From contig SVUH01000002.1 in the NCBI GenBank assembly GCA_015063335.1, forward strand, positions 1 to 64,000: a DNA stretch of 64,000 bases. The letters are read 5' to 3'. This document shows, one piece after another, positions 15,654 to 24,962 of the stretch. This DNA comes from Oscillospiraceae bacterium (GTDB lineage: Bacteria > Bacillota_A > Clostridia > Oscillospirales > CAG-272). The notes beneath the pieces were generated by a model. It did no database searches and was not told where the DNA came from. It worked only from the letters and a program-made list of their open reading frames with translations. The position numbers and the translations under genes are program-made. Every line of letters starts with the position of its first letter. The first letter of the stretch is position 1.

Positions 15654-16912
15654 TACATCCGCTTTTGTTTTTAGTCGGCTATAAAATAGTTTCCGTTCCC
15701 GAAAAAAACGGGGTTGATTTTGTCAATTTCTGCGCGCAGAACGGCTGTCGATATCACAGCATGGGCAAGCGGCAAACAGACGGCGGCGAGCGCCTTTTCT
15801 TTCGCATGCATATCATATCCGCGTCGCGCGCGCATCTTTTGCGGGAAAGACACGGTGTTGACATCAAGACCGAGAGCACCCACGGCATTCCTTTTTTGGC
15901 GCTCGGCGCATTAAAGCGCCCGGGGCTTCTGCTGGGGCTTGCCGTTTTCTTTTTTCTTACACTTGCATCGGGGCGTGTTATCTGGGACGTGAGGATAGAG
16001 GGCAACGAGCGCGTTAGCGACTCCGAGATAATAGCGCTCTTAAAGGAGAGCGGAATGGGAGTTGGGGACACGCTCGCCGACATTGACGTCGACGGAACGG
16101 AGACGCGGTTTTTGATCGCCTCGGACGAAATATCGTGGATCGCGATAAATATTTCGGGCACGGTTGCCGACGTCGAGGTAAGAGAGGTCGAGCCCGTGGT
16201 GCCTAAGACAGACGACGGAGTTATCGCATCAAACCTCGTTTGTAGCAAAAACGGCGTTATAGTCGGCTTCGAGGAGGTAAGGGGGAACATAGTCGTCGCT
16301 ATCGGAGATGCTGTAAGCGAGGGCGACTTGCTTGTAGGCGGAGTTTACGGAACGGCAGACACACCGCTTCGGGTTACACGCTCGCGCGGAAAGGTATTTG
16401 CACTGTGCGATAATCGCTACGAGATAAAAGTTCCGCTCGCTTACACTCAAAAAACGTATACTGGAAGAAAAAAGGTTAAAAAAACACTTATTTTCTTTGA
16501 AAAAGAAGTAAAATTTTTTGAAAATAGTAGAAATTTGTATACAACTTATGATACAATAAGAAGGGAAGAATATTTAGATCCCTTTGGGCTTGGCAAATTG
16601 CCTATCGGGATACGGACGGTGGAGTACACGGAATACGTCGAGGTCGATGCCCTCAGAACGGAGGACGAGGCTCTCGCCGAGGCAAATTTTCTTCTTTGGC
16701 AAAGGGTTTACGGCGAAAACCCCGATGCGACTCTTGAAACAAAAAGACTTACGGGACGGCTTGAGGGCGATGTGTACGTGCTTGACGCGGCGATCAGGAC
16801 TGTCGAGAACGTAGCTGTGGAGAGAGTTATTGAGGTTGAGCTAACATCAATATCGGATTACAAAAACAAGAGAGGGGCGGATAAAGAATGGAAAAATACG
16901 CAAGGACGGTAA
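15650..16912 (+). CDS. yqfD: Sporulation protein YqfD
   Basis: This 420-residue protein has one central membrane segment (LLLGLAVFFFLTLASG, about residues 88-103) followed by a POTRA-like start, VRIEGNERVSDSEIIALL. YqfD is required for proper spore engulfment/envelope events in Bacillus and is sigma E dependent. It overlaps yqfC at its start and phoH at its end (25 nt), forming one operon. A short AT-rich patch in the gene (about 16485-16580) contrasts with its GC-rich surroundings and contains promoter-like TACAAT; it may hold an internal promoter for the housekeeping genes downstream. Confidence 0.88.
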   Translation: MIHPLLFLVGYKIVSVPEKNGVDFVNFCAQNGCRYHSMGKRQTDGGERLFFRMHIISASRAHLLRERHGVDIKTESTHGIPFLALGALKRPGLLLGLAVFFFLTLASGRVIWDVRIEGNERVSDSEIIALLKESGMGVGDTLADIDVDGTETRFLIASDEISWIAINISGTVADVEVREVEPVVPKTDDGVIASNLVCSKNGVIVGFEEVRGNIVVAIGDAVSEGDLLVGGVYGTADTPLRVTRSRGKVFALCDNRYEIKVPLAYTQKTYTGRKKVKKTLIFFEKEVKFFENSRNLYTTYDTIRREEYLDPFGLGKLPIGIRTVEYTEYVEVDALRTEDEALAEANFLLWQRVYGENPDATLETKRLTGRLEGDVYVLDAAIRTVENVAVERVIEVELTSISDYKNKRGADKEWKNTQGR

Positions 16913-17916
16913 AGATCGATTCCTCGGAAATAACGGCGCGCCTTTTTGGAAGCTTTGATATTAACGTGCGAATGCTCGAAAAGAGCTTTGACGTGAGTAT
17001 CCACAACCGCGCGGGTGAGGACACCGACGCGGTGATAATCACGGGAGAGAGCAAGGAAAACGTAGATATGGCGGCGGATGCCGTCAGATATCTTAAAAAC
17101 ATGGCGAAGTACAACGAAACGCTGACAGAGCAGCAGGTTGGCTACGTTATGGAGATGGTCAAGGAGGGGAATACGGCGGAGCTTGCCGATATGGAGGGCT
17201 CTTGCATCTGTATTACCACTCGCGGCAAGCCCATAAAGGCAAAGACTGTCGGACAGCGTAGATACGTTGAGGCTATTGAAAAGAATACGGTGGTGTTCGG
17301 TATAGGTCCTGCGGGAACGGGTAAGACCTTTTTGGCGGTTGCGATGGCGGTAAAGGCGCTTCGTGAAAAGCAGGTATCAAGAATAATCCTTACGCGTCCC
17401 GCAATTGAAGCGGGCGAGAAGCTCGGATTTTTGCCGGGCGATCTACAAAGTAAGATAGATCCCTATCTTCGTCCGCTTTACGACGCGATGTATGAGATGA
17501 TGGGCGCTGAAAACTACGCGCGCCAGCTTGAAAAGGGAATTATCGAGATAGCGCCGCTTGCATACATGCGCGGAAGAACGCTTGACGATTGCTTTATCAT
17601 ACTCGACGAGGCGCAGAACGCCACCCCAGAGCAGATGAAAATGTTTCTGACGCGTCTTGGCTTTAACTCAAAGGCTGTCATCACGGGCGACCTTACGCAA
17701 ACCGACCTTCCGTCAGGACAAAGAAGCGGACTTGCGGTGGCTGTCAAAATACTCGACGACATCGAGGACATAAAAATACACGCATTCACCGACAAGGACG
17801 TGGTGCGCCACAAGCTCGTACAGCAGATAATAAGAGCTTATGAAAAATACGAAAAAGCGGCTGCGGAGAGAACAGCGGCATCAAGAAACAACAAAAGGCA
17901 GGGAGATAAAAAATGA
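16888..17916 (+). CDS. phoH: PhoH-like ATPase
   Basis: The 342-residue cytosolic protein has an N-terminal KH-like part and a PhoH ATPase domain with Walker A GPAGTGKTF (about residue 132) and Walker B CFIILDEAQNAT (about residue 230). PhoH proteins are RNA-associated NTPases, and their position next to ybeY and era suggests work in ribosome or RNA maturation. It overlaps yqfD at its 5' end and ybeY at its 3' end (ATGA). Full length. Confidence 0.92.
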   Translation: MEKYARTVKIDSSEITARLFGSFDINVRMLEKSFDVSIHNRAGEDTDAVIITGESKENVDMAADAVRYLKNMAKYNETLTEQQVGYVMEMVKEGNTAELADMEGSCICITTRGKPIKAKTVGQRRYVEAIEKNTVVFGIGPAGTGKTFLAVAMAVKALREKQVSRIILTRPAIEAGEKLGFLPGDLQSKIDPYLRPLYDAMYEMMGAENYARQLEKGIIEIAPLAYMRGRTLDDCFIILDEAQNATPEQMKMFLTRLGFNSKAVITGDLTQTDLPSGQRSGLAVAVKILDDIEDIKIHAFTDKDVVRHKLVQQIIRAYEKYEKAAAERTAASRNNKRQGDKK

Positions 17917-18395
17917 AAACGGGACTTATGATATACTTCATGAACGAATCGGGCGAGGACGTTACCTACAAGCAGAAAATGCTGCTTCGCGAGGCGGTAA
18001 AGGCGACGCTTGACTACGAGGGATTTCAGAATGACGTGCAGATCTCCGTCACATTTGTGGACGACGAGGGAATACGCGCGATAAACAATAGCTACCGAAA
18101 TATCGATAAGGCGACGGACGTGCTGTCTTTCCCGCTTACCGACTTTGAGGGCGGCGAGGAGCCCCCTACGGACGAGCCTGAGATAGCGCTTGGCGACATC
18201 GTGATCTCGCTTGAGCGCGCAAGAGCGCAGGCGGCGGAATTCGGACATTCCTTTGACAGAGAAATAGCGTTTCTGACGGTACACTCCATGCTTCATCTTC
18301 TCGGCTACGACCACGTTGACTCCGAGGAGGACGACAAGGAAATGAGAGCGCGACAGAGCGCAATACTTGAAAAAATAGGACTTGGAGTAAAGTGA
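17913..18395 (+). CDS. ybeY: Endoribonuclease YbeY
   Basis: YbeY is a metal-dependent endoribonuclease in 16S rRNA 3' maturation and ribosome quality control. The zinc site HSMLHLLGYDH (H-x3-H-x5-H, around residue 128) is intact, and AINNSYRNIDKATDVLSFPL is the conserved upstream block. It is 160 residues, full length. Start and stop codons overlap those of phoH and era, so the run is translated as a coupled operon. Confidence 0.95.
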   Translation: MKTGLMIYFMNESGEDVTYKQKMLLREAVKATLDYEGFQNDVQISVTFVDDEGIRAINNSYRNIDKATDVLSFPLTDFEGGEEPPTDEPEIALGDIVISLERARAQAAEFGHSFDREIAFLTVHSMLHLLGYDHVDSEEDDKEMRARQSAILEKIGLGVK

Positions 18396-19282
18396 TGAAA
18401 AAAACGGGATTTATAGCGATAGTAGGCAGACCGAACGTTGGAAAATCAACGCTTATGAACTCAATTCTCGGCGAGAAGGTGGCAATAGTTTCAAGTAAGC
18501 CGCAGACGACGAGAAACAGAATTACGGGAATACACACCCGAGGCGAGGAGCAGTTCGTTTTCCTTGACACGCCGGGTATGCACAGCCCCAAGAATACGCT
18601 TGGCGAGTACATGGTCAAGGCGGCGGACAGTACCATGCGCGACGCAGACGCGGTAGTGCTCGTCGTTGACGTGGCGAAGGATATAAGCACCGTTGAGGAG
18701 AACGTTATCGCGTACCTCAAAAAGAGTGGTATTCCCGCGCTTATCGCGATCAACAAGATAGATACCTGTAACCGTGAGCAGATAGCGCAGACAATAGCGA
18801 AATATGCGGACAAGCACAGCTTCGAGGCTTTCGTTCCGATAAGCGCAAGAAGCGGCAAAAATGTTAAGGAGCTGCTTGACGAGTGCTCAAAATTCCTTAG
18901 TGAGTCGGAGTGGTTTTTCCCCGACGATATGGTGACAGACCAGCCTGAGCGACAGATCGCGGCGGAGATAATTCGTGAGAAGATCCTCAGAACGCTCAAT
19001 AAGGAAATACCCCACGGCACGGCTGTGGTCATAGAGGAATTTAAGGACGAGGGAAGCCTTGTAAGTATTCGCGCGGAGATATTCTGTGAAAAGGCTTCGC
19101 ACAAGGGAATTATCGTAGGTAAGAACGGCGCGGCGCTCAAGCTCATAGGAACTTACGCGCGCGAGGATCTTGAAAAGCTTTTTGGTACTAAGGTATATCT
19201 TAATCTTTGGGTAAAGGTTAAGGAAAACTGGCGCGAGAGCGCTAGGACCGTTGGTAACTTCGGTTACAGAGACGAGGAATAA
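18395..19282 (+). CDS. era: GTPase Era
   Basis: Era is a GTPase that binds the 16S rRNA 3' end and assists 30S assembly. Motifs: G1 GRPNVGKST, G3 DTPGMH, G4 NKID, G5 SAR. A C-terminal KH domain is around residues 205-285 with GKNGAALKLIG. The start is the ATG at 18395, 7 nt after GGAG; a GTG at 18392 is directly adjacent. It is 295 residues, full length. The order ybeY-era-recO is standard. Confidence 0.96.
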   Translation: MKKTGFIAIVGRPNVGKSTLMNSILGEKVAIVSSKPQTTRNRITGIHTRGEEQFVFLDTPGMHSPKNTLGEYMVKAADSTMRDADAVVLVVDVAKDISTVEENVIAYLKKSGIPALIAINKIDTCNREQIAQTIAKYADKHSFEAFVPISARSGKNVKELLDECSKFLSESEWFFPDDMVTDQPERQIAAEIIREKILRTLNKEIPHGTAVVIEEFKDEGSLVSIRAEIFCEKASHKGIIVGKNGAALKLIGTYAREDLEKLFGTKVYLNLWVKVKENWRESARTVGNFGYRDEE

Positions 19283-19306
19283 GATTTTTAGATTGGGGGT
19301 GCGGTC

Positions 19307-20098
19307 ATGAGAGATACCTGCGACGGGCTGGTTATACGCGAATGCGCTTACGGCGAGAATGACAGACTCGTGACCGTGCTTACGGAAAAAGGGCAGTCGG
19401 TCATGATTGCCAAGGGTGCGCGCTCAATGAAAAGCAAGGTCCTGGCGGTTTGCCGTCTGTTTACCTATGCGAATTTTGAGTATTACGAAAAAAACGGAAT
19501 GAAGTGGCTCTCGGGCGGCTCGGTAAACGATAGCTTTTTTGGCCTCAATACCGACATACGCGGCTTTGCTCTCGCGTCGTATATTGTTCAGCTTGCCGCT
19601 GAAATTACAGGCGAGGAGGTTGACGCAAGTCGCACGCTCCGCATGACGCTTAACTCCCTATATGCAATTGAAAACAATCTGAAGCCGCTCCCGCAGATAA
19701 AGAGCGCGTATGAGATTTTTGCTGCTGAGGAGTCGGGATTTTCCCCCGATCTTTCGGAGTGCATACGCTGCAACTCGGAAAAGGTGGATTCCTCGTGGCT
19801 TGACGTTATGAACGGCGGACTCGTTTGCGAGGACTGCATGAGGTCGAGGGGCGGCGCTGAACGTGTCGCGGCAGAGGGCGTTGACGCTACTATGACGAGC
19901 ACCGTTCTCGTGCCTATGAGTGCGCCTGCGGTTGCCGCTTGGAAATACGTATCGGGCGCACCGCTCAAACGCATATTCGCGTTCAAGATCGAGGGAGAGG
20001 AGCTTTCGACGCTTGAGCGCGCAAGCGAAACCTACATTATAAACCATCTTGAAAGAAATTTTGAAACTCTTGAGTTTTATCATTCCATAAAGGAGTAA
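19307..20098 (+). CDS. recO: DNA repair protein RecO
   Basis: RecO helps load RecA onto SSB-coated DNA in the RecFOR pathway. The 263-residue protein has the N-terminal OB fold (GLVIRECAYGENDRLVTVLT) and a zinc site made of CIRC (about residue 153) and CEDC (about residue 176). It lies 24 nt after era and 1 nt before mutS2, part of the same operon. Confidence 0.93.
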   Translation: MRDTCDGLVIRECAYGENDRLVTVLTEKGQSVMIAKGARSMKSKVLAVCRLFTYANFEYYEKNGMKWLSGGSVNDSFFGLNTDIRGFALASYIVQLAAEITGEEVDASRTLRMTLNSLYAIENNLKPLPQIKSAYEIFAAEESGFSPDLSECIRCNSEKVDSSWLDVMNGGLVCEDCMRSRGGAERVAAEGVDATMTSTVLVPMSAPAVAAWKYVSGAPLKRIFAFKIEGEELSTLERASETYIINHLERNFETLEFYHSIKE

Positions 20099-20099
20099 C

Positions 20100-22475
20100 A
20101 TGAGTATAACTGAAAAAACGCTGGTAACTCTTGAATTTGATAAAATAAGACAGATGCTTGCCGACAGCTGTCCCACAAAGGGCGCAGCGGAGGCGGCAAG
20201 GTCGTTATATCCCGCGACGTATCTCGAGGCAGCCTTAGCAAGACAGACGGCGACGAGTGACGCGAAGCGCCTCTCGGATGCCAAGGGAATGCCCTCCTTC
20301 GGCGGAGTCGTAGACGTTTCGGACGTGTGCGAAAGAGCGCTTAAGGGCGCTGTGCTGACGCCTCGCGAGCTTCTTGACGTTGCCGTGCTTTTGCGCTCGT
20401 CAAGACAGCTTCTTGACTATATACGCTCAAACAGACTCTTTGAAACCTCGCTCGACGAGGTCTTTGAGCGACTGATACCCAACCGCACGCTTGAGGACAG
20501 AATAGCACGCTCGATTATCTCCGAGGAGCTGATTGCCGACGAGGCAAGCCCCGCGCTTGCGGACGTAAGGCGCAAGATAAGAGCGGCTAACGTAAAGGTA
20601 AGAGAAACGCTTGCAAGATATACGGGCGGAAGCTATTCCAAGTACTTGCAGGAAAACATAGTAACGCAGAGAAACGGACGCTTCGTTATCCCCGTCAAGG
20701 CAGAGCACAGGAACGAGATCAAGGGACTTATACACGACACGTCATCGTCGGGCGCGACTATATTTATTGAGCCCATGGCGGTGGTTGAGGCTAACAACGA
20801 GCTTGCGATGCTCGAGTCGCGCGAGGCGCACGAGATCGAAAAGGTGCTTGCGGATTTATCTGCGGCGGTAGCGGGAATATCTCCGTCGTTAAATCTTAAT
20901 TACAGAAACGTCACGCAGCTTGCTTTTACATTCGGCTGTGCGGAGCTGTCAAGAAAAATGGACGCCTGCGAGCCGATACTCACCGAGGAGCGCGCTTGCC
21001 GACTTTTGCGTGCGCGACACCCGCTTATAGATAAAAAAAGCGTCGTTCCCGTAACCCTTTCGATAGGCGGCGAGTATGACACACTCATAATTACAGGCCC
21101 CAACACGGGCGGTAAGACGGTAACGCTTAAAACTCTCGGACTTTTCTCGCTTATGGCGCAGTCGGGACTTCATTTGCCCTGCGACGAGGGAAGCGGAGTA
21201 TGTATTTTTGAGAGTGTGCTTGTTGACCTCGGTGACGAGCAGAGCATAGAGCAATCTCTCTCTACCTTTTCCTCTCACATGGTAAACATTGTAAGTATTT
21301 TAAAGGAGAAGGATTCAAGATCCCTCGTGCTTTTCGACGAGCTTGGAGCGGGAACAGACCCTGTTGAGGGCGCGGCTTTGGCTATTGCGGTTATTGAGGA
21401 CGTGCGCGCGGCAGGCGCTATGTGTATGGCTACGACTCACTATACCGAGCTTAAAACGTACGCGCTTGACACGGACGGAGTATGTAATGCTTCGTGCGAG
21501 TTTGACGTTGAAACGCTTCGACCGACCTACAAATTAATAATAGGAACACCCGGCAAATCCAATGCGTTTGCCATTTCCTCAAAGCTCGGACTCCCCGAAA
21601 AAATAGTAAAGCGCGCAGAGTCGCTCGTCGGAAGCGAGAACAAGAAGCTTGAGAGTGTACTTGGTGAGCTTGAGCTTTTGCGTCAGCAGACGGAAAAGCA
21701 GCTATACGAAGCCGAAAAGCAGAGAGTAGAATATGAGAGCTACAAAAAAGCGGCAGAGGCGGATATTGCAAAGCGTCTTGCAGACTCCGAAAAAGCCCTT
21801 GAAAATGCACGCGCAAAGGCGCAGAATATGGTTGACAGCGCCAAGCTTTCAAGCGACTTTATTATGGAGCAACTCGACAGAGTGCAGAAGCAGCGCGAGT
21901 CGGAAAGACTCGGCAAGGAGCTGGCTGAGGCTCGACGCGAGATAAGAGAGCATTTGAGAACTCACAGTGATAGCTTCGATCCCGTGGTGCACAGAAAGCT
22001 TGATAACTACAAGCTGCCCAGAGCCTTAAGAAAGGGCGACGAGGTCTATGTTGTAAGCCTTGACAAGACGGGCGTGCTTACCGACGATCCATCGGGCGGT
22101 AAGGTCGGAATACAGATAGGGATTATAAAGACCAAGGTGGCGGTAAGTGACCTTCAGCTTATCGAGGACTCACATGCAAAGAAGAAAAATGAGAAAAAGA
22201 GCGCACCGCTTAAAGTTACCGTTAACCGTGATTTTCGTGGAGAAATAGACGTTCGCGGAAAAACGGGCGATGAGGCTTGGAGTGTCATTGATAAGTATTT
22301 TGACGATGCGGCAATAGCAGGCTTCCATAGTGTTCGCGTTATTCACGGCAAGGGAACGGGCGCGCTGAAAAACGCTCTTTGGGCTTATCTTAAAAGAGAT
22401 CCCCGCGTGGCAAGCTTCCGTATCGGACAGTTTGGCGAGGGCGACGGCGGCGTTACGGTCGTTGAGCTTAAGTGA
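20100..22475 (+). CDS. mutS2: Endonuclease MutS2
   Basis: MutS2 is a MutS-like ATPase with a C-terminal Smr nuclease domain; it limits recombination and also acts on collided ribosomes in Bacillus. The 791-residue protein shows Walker A GPNTGGKTVTL (about residue 333), Walker B and signature around LVLFDELGAGTDPVEG. A long coiled-coil stretch (about 520-630) follows, with Smr domain at the end including IHGKGTGALKNALW. ATG at 20100 with AGGAG upstream. It ends the yqfC-to-mutS2 operon. Confidence 0.95.
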   Translation: MSITEKTLVTLEFDKIRQMLADSCPTKGAAEAARSLYPATYLEAALARQTATSDAKRLSDAKGMPSFGGVVDVSDVCERALKGAVLTPRELLDVAVLLRSSRQLLDYIRSNRLFETSLDEVFERLIPNRTLEDRIARSIISEELIADEASPALADVRRKIRAANVKVRETLARYTGGSYSKYLQENIVTQRNGRFVIPVKAEHRNEIKGLIHDTSSSGATIFIEPMAVVEANNELAMLESREAHEIEKVLADLSAAVAGISPSLNLNYRNVTQLAFTFGCAELSRKMDACEPILTEERACRLLRARHPLIDKKSVVPVTLSIGGEYDTLIITGPNTGGKTVTLKTLGLFSLMAQSGLHLPCDEGSGVCIFESVLVDLGDEQSIEQSLSTFSSHMVNIVSILKEKDSRSLVLFDELGAGTDPVEGAALAIAVIEDVRAAGAMCMATTHYTELKTYALDTDGVCNASCEFDVETLRPTYKLIIGTPGKSNAFAISSKLGLPEKIVKRAESLVGSENKKLESVLGELELLRQQTEKQLYEAEKQRVEYESYKKAAEADIAKRLADSEKALENARAKAQNMVDSAKLSSDFIMEQLDRVQKQRESERLGKELAEARREIREHLRTHSDSFDPVVHRKLDNYKLPRALRKGDEVYVVSLDKTGVLTDDPSGGKVGIQIGIIKTKVAVSDLQLIEDSHAKKKNEKKSAPLKVTVNRDFRGEIDVRGKTGDEAWSVIDKYFDDAAIAGFHSVRVIHGKGTGALKNALWAYLKRDPRVASFRIGQFGEGDGGVTVVELK

Positions 22476-22479
22476 GTAC

Positions 22480-22515
22480 GCGAGGATGCGAGGATGCGAG
22501 GATGCGAGGATGCGA
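22480..22515. repeat. Tandem repeat of GCGAGGAT (4.5 units)
   Basis: Four exact 8-bp units at 22480-22511 plus GCGA start 4 nt after the mutS2 stop. They are followed by a hairpin GCGCTTTTT-GT-AAAAAGCGC (22521-22540) that may be the operon terminator. Confidence 0.85.
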
Positions 22516-22563
22516 TTTTCGCGCTTTTTGTAAAAAGCGCGGCAAAAACTTTTAAAAAATATA

Positions 22564-22731
22564 TTGATTGACAAACACAAGATAGGACATCAAAGTGATA
22601 TCTATGAGGACTTTGATATAAATACGAGAGAAGTTTAGAGACCGTATTACTATGATGTTAGCGCATCTAACGGTCAAGCTGCTGTGTTTCTTATAATCAA
22701 AAACAATGTATTGGAGAATTTAGTATCGTGA
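22564..22731 (+). pseudogene. Remnant of an AT-rich gene with an in-frame stop
   Basis: Reading from 22564 gives a 24-codon stretch, a TAG at 22636-22638, and then 30 codons (RPYYYDVSASNGQAAVFLII onward) to TGA at 22729-22731. The composition on both sides of the TAG looks protein-like. The final TGA overlaps the GTG start of the next gene by 4 nt (GTGA), as in a coupled operon. No start codon with a site is present. It is likely the 3' end of a gene whose 5' part was lost beside mutS2. No family was recognised. Confidence 0.5.
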
Positions 22732-23432
22732 ACAAAAACAGTTTAAGGCGTATCAGTTTTTTATTATTAATTTGTGCTTTTCTCTGTGTATTTACATCTT
22801 GCTTCAAAAATGACAATAGAACTGCTGCTATTCAAAAATGTTGGGCTTTTATTCCTGGCACATGTCACAAAGAAGATATAGTATCCGAACTTGAAGTATT
22901 AGAATGTGATATATATGGCAGAATGCTTATTAAATGTAATACATATTTTTTTCCAACCAATCAGGTTGAACAATTATATGTCATAGGTCAAAAATATGAC
23001 GATTGTGGTATATACATATATGAAGATGTTAATTATATCATTTTATCATATGGTAATGATATTGACAATTTAAAGTTACTAAATGATTGGGATAAACCAT
23101 TGGATGACAGTAAAATGTCATATAAAATGGCAACTGTGGAAAAGTACTGGCAAATAATTAAAACTCAACCTACTAATGTAATTTCCGAATATGTTACGAA
23201 TGCCTTTGTCGAAGAGATGGGAATAAGTAATGACAGTATTGCAGAGATGTTAGAAGTAGATATAGATGCTAATGGAAAACGCTTAAACATGTATGCTATT
23301 GGTAGTACATCTAGGGATGTATATGCTGTTATTTGTGACGATAACTATAACATATGGTATTCTAAAATTGAGGTTGATGAAAATTATCAAGAAAGTATAT
23401 CAAACTTAAAAAGCAACGCAAATTGGTATTAA
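22728..23432 (+). CDS. Hypothetical lipoprotein (AT-rich, probably acquired)
   Basis: The 234-residue protein has a lipoprotein signal peptide (SFLLLICAFLCVFTSC, lipid Cys at about residue 25) and a soluble outer domain rich in Tyr, Asp and Asn. I recognise no family. The region is clearly more AT-rich than mutS2 and prs on either side, a sign of transfer. The GTG at 22728 overlaps the stop of the upstream remnant, and GGAG lies about 11 nt before it. A terminator follows. Confidence 0.65.
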   Translation: MNKNSLRRISFLLLICAFLCVFTSCFKNDNRTAAIQKCWAFIPGTCHKEDIVSELEVLECDIYGRMLIKCNTYFFPTNQVEQLYVIGQKYDDCGIYIYEDVNYIILSYGNDIDNLKLLNDWDKPLDDSKMSYKMATVEKYWQIIKTQPTNVISEYVTNAFVEEMGISNDSIAEMLEVDIDANGKRLNMYAIGSTSRDVYAVICDDNYNIWYSKIEVDENYQESISNLKSNANWY

Positions 23433-23456
23433 ATTTAAATTAGGGCAAAAATTGTT

Positions 23457-23495
23457 CTCCACACTTGATTGGAAACTTTCAAGTGTGGAGTTTTT
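23457..23495 (+). terminator. Terminator after the lipoprotein gene
   Basis: A 12-bp stem CTCCACACTTGA/TCAAGTGTGGAG (23457-23468 with 23479-23490) is followed by T5. Confidence 0.88.
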
Positions 23496-23536
23496 CATAA
23501 GTACTTGCAAATTCAAAGTATGTTATGCACATACCT

Positions 23537-23564
23537 AAATCCCCAATATTTGGGGATTTTTTTT
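23537..23564 (+). terminator. Second terminator-like hairpin
   Basis: AAATCCCCAA-TAT-TTGGGGATTT with a following T run lies 40 nt after the first terminator and before the prs promoter. Confidence 0.6.
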
Positions 23565-23623
23565 GTTTATTTTTAGTTAAAGTCACATTTTGACATTTTT
23601 GTGTAAAAAATGTTTGAAATCCC

Positions 23624-23652
23624 TTGTTAAAATAAAAAAAGTGTGCTATAAT
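23624..23652 (+). promoter_or_regulatory. Promoter of prs
   Basis: TTGTTA (23624-23629) and TATAAT (23647-23652) have a 17-bp spacer ending in AAAAAGTGTGC. The same AAAAAGTGTGCTATAAT occurs before typA. Confidence 0.75.
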
Positions 23653-23689
23653 TTATGTATAGTTGAATTTTATCTTGGAGGGTTATAAA

Positions 23690-24835
23690 ATGAAGCAGTC
23701 ACAGTATGCAGAGCTTAGCGTAATAGGCATGAGAGGTTGTGAGCAGTTTGCGGCGCAGGTGGATTACTATTTGAAGGAATGGCGCCGTCACGGTGGGGAT
23801 GAGACCTTTCTCGTTCACGCGGATTGCCCCCGTTTCGGTACGGGTGAGGCAAAGGGACTCATTCACGAATCGTTAAGAGGTCACGACCTTTACATAATCT
23901 GCGACGTTTTCAATTACAGCGTTACCTATAAGATGTACGGTCAGGAGGTTCCCATGAGCCCCGACGACCACTACGCTGACCTTAAGCGTATTATCGCGGC
24001 TAATGCAGGTAAGGCAAGACGAATTACGGTAATTATGCCGATGCTCTACGAGGGCAGACAGCACAAGAGAAGCGGCAGAGAGTCGCTCGACTGCGCTTAC
24101 ATGCTTCAGGAGCTCGTAAACATGGGCGTTACCAACATTATTACCTTTGACGCTCACGATCCCAGAGTCCAGAACGCGATCCCGCTTTCCGGATTTGACG
24201 ACGTAAGACCCTCTTACCAGATGATAAAGGCACTCGTTCGCAACGTTCCCGACGTGGTTATCGACAAGGACGAGCTCGTTATAATTTCTCCCGATGAGGG
24301 CGCTATGGGAAGATGTATGTACTTCTCCTCCGTGCTCGGACTCGATATCGGTATGTTCTACAAGAGAAGAAACTACTCTGTAGTCATAAACGGACGTAAT
24401 CCCATCGAGGCACACGAGTATCTCGGACGCGACCTTACCGGCAAGGACGTTATCATTGTTGACGATATGATCTCCTCGGGCGAGTCTCTTATAGACGTAG
24501 CGGCACAGCTTAAAGAAAAGGGCGCAAAGAGAATTTTCGCATTCGCGACCTTCGGACTCTTTACCGACGGACTTGCAAAGTTCGATAAGGCTTATGCAGA
24601 CGGAGTTATCAGCAGAATATTCACGACTAACCTAGTTTACCGCCGTCCCGAGCTTGCAAGCAGAGAATGGTACGTTGAGGTCAACATGTGCAAGTACGTT
24701 TCTTACATCGTTGACACCCTCAACCACGATTACACTCTCAGCGAGCTTCTTAACCCCGTTAAGAGAATCCACAGCCTCGTTGAAAAGCACAAGGCAGACC
24801 AGACCTCTCAGATGAAAATAAAGCTTGAGGACTGA
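23690..24835 (+). CDS. prs: Ribose-phosphate pyrophosphokinase
   Basis: The enzyme makes PRPP from ribose 5-phosphate and ATP for nucleotide, His and Trp synthesis. The PRPP-binding loop VIIVDDMISSGESLIDVA is around residue 265, and FDAHDPRVQNA (about residue 160) is the flexible-loop/ATP block. At 381 residues it is longer than the usual 310-320, with an N-terminal extension and a longer C-terminal tail, as in a clostridial subgroup. Several canonical positions differ, so a specialised role is possible. The ATG at 23690 follows TTGGAGG. Confidence 0.87.
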   Translation: MKQSQYAELSVIGMRGCEQFAAQVDYYLKEWRRHGGDETFLVHADCPRFGTGEAKGLIHESLRGHDLYIICDVFNYSVTYKMYGQEVPMSPDDHYADLKRIIAANAGKARRITVIMPMLYEGRQHKRSGRESLDCAYMLQELVNMGVTNIITFDAHDPRVQNAIPLSGFDDVRPSYQMIKALVRNVPDVVIDKDELVIISPDEGAMGRCMYFSSVLGLDIGMFYKRRNYSVVINGRNPIEAHEYLGRDLTGKDVIIVDDMISSGESLIDVAAQLKEKGAKRIFAFATFGLFTDGLAKFDKAYADGVISRIFTTNLVYRRPELASREWYVEVNMCKYVSYIVDTLNHDYTLSELLNPVKRIHSLVEKHKADQTSQMKIKLED

Positions 24836-24906
24836 TTCTGATCAGGATAATAAAAAGAATTTATCAGCAATTACTCTGCTATACATGACGGAGAATTAGC
24901 GGACAC

Positions 24907-24944
24907 AAAAATCGGCAGAGGAATTAGTTTCTTCTGCCGATTTT
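24907..24944 (+). terminator. Terminator after prs
   Basis: AAAATCGGCAGA and TCTGCCGATTTT form a 12-bp stem, 70 nt past the prs stop. Confidence 0.8.
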
Positions 24945-24962
24945 GGTACAAATAGGGAAGGA

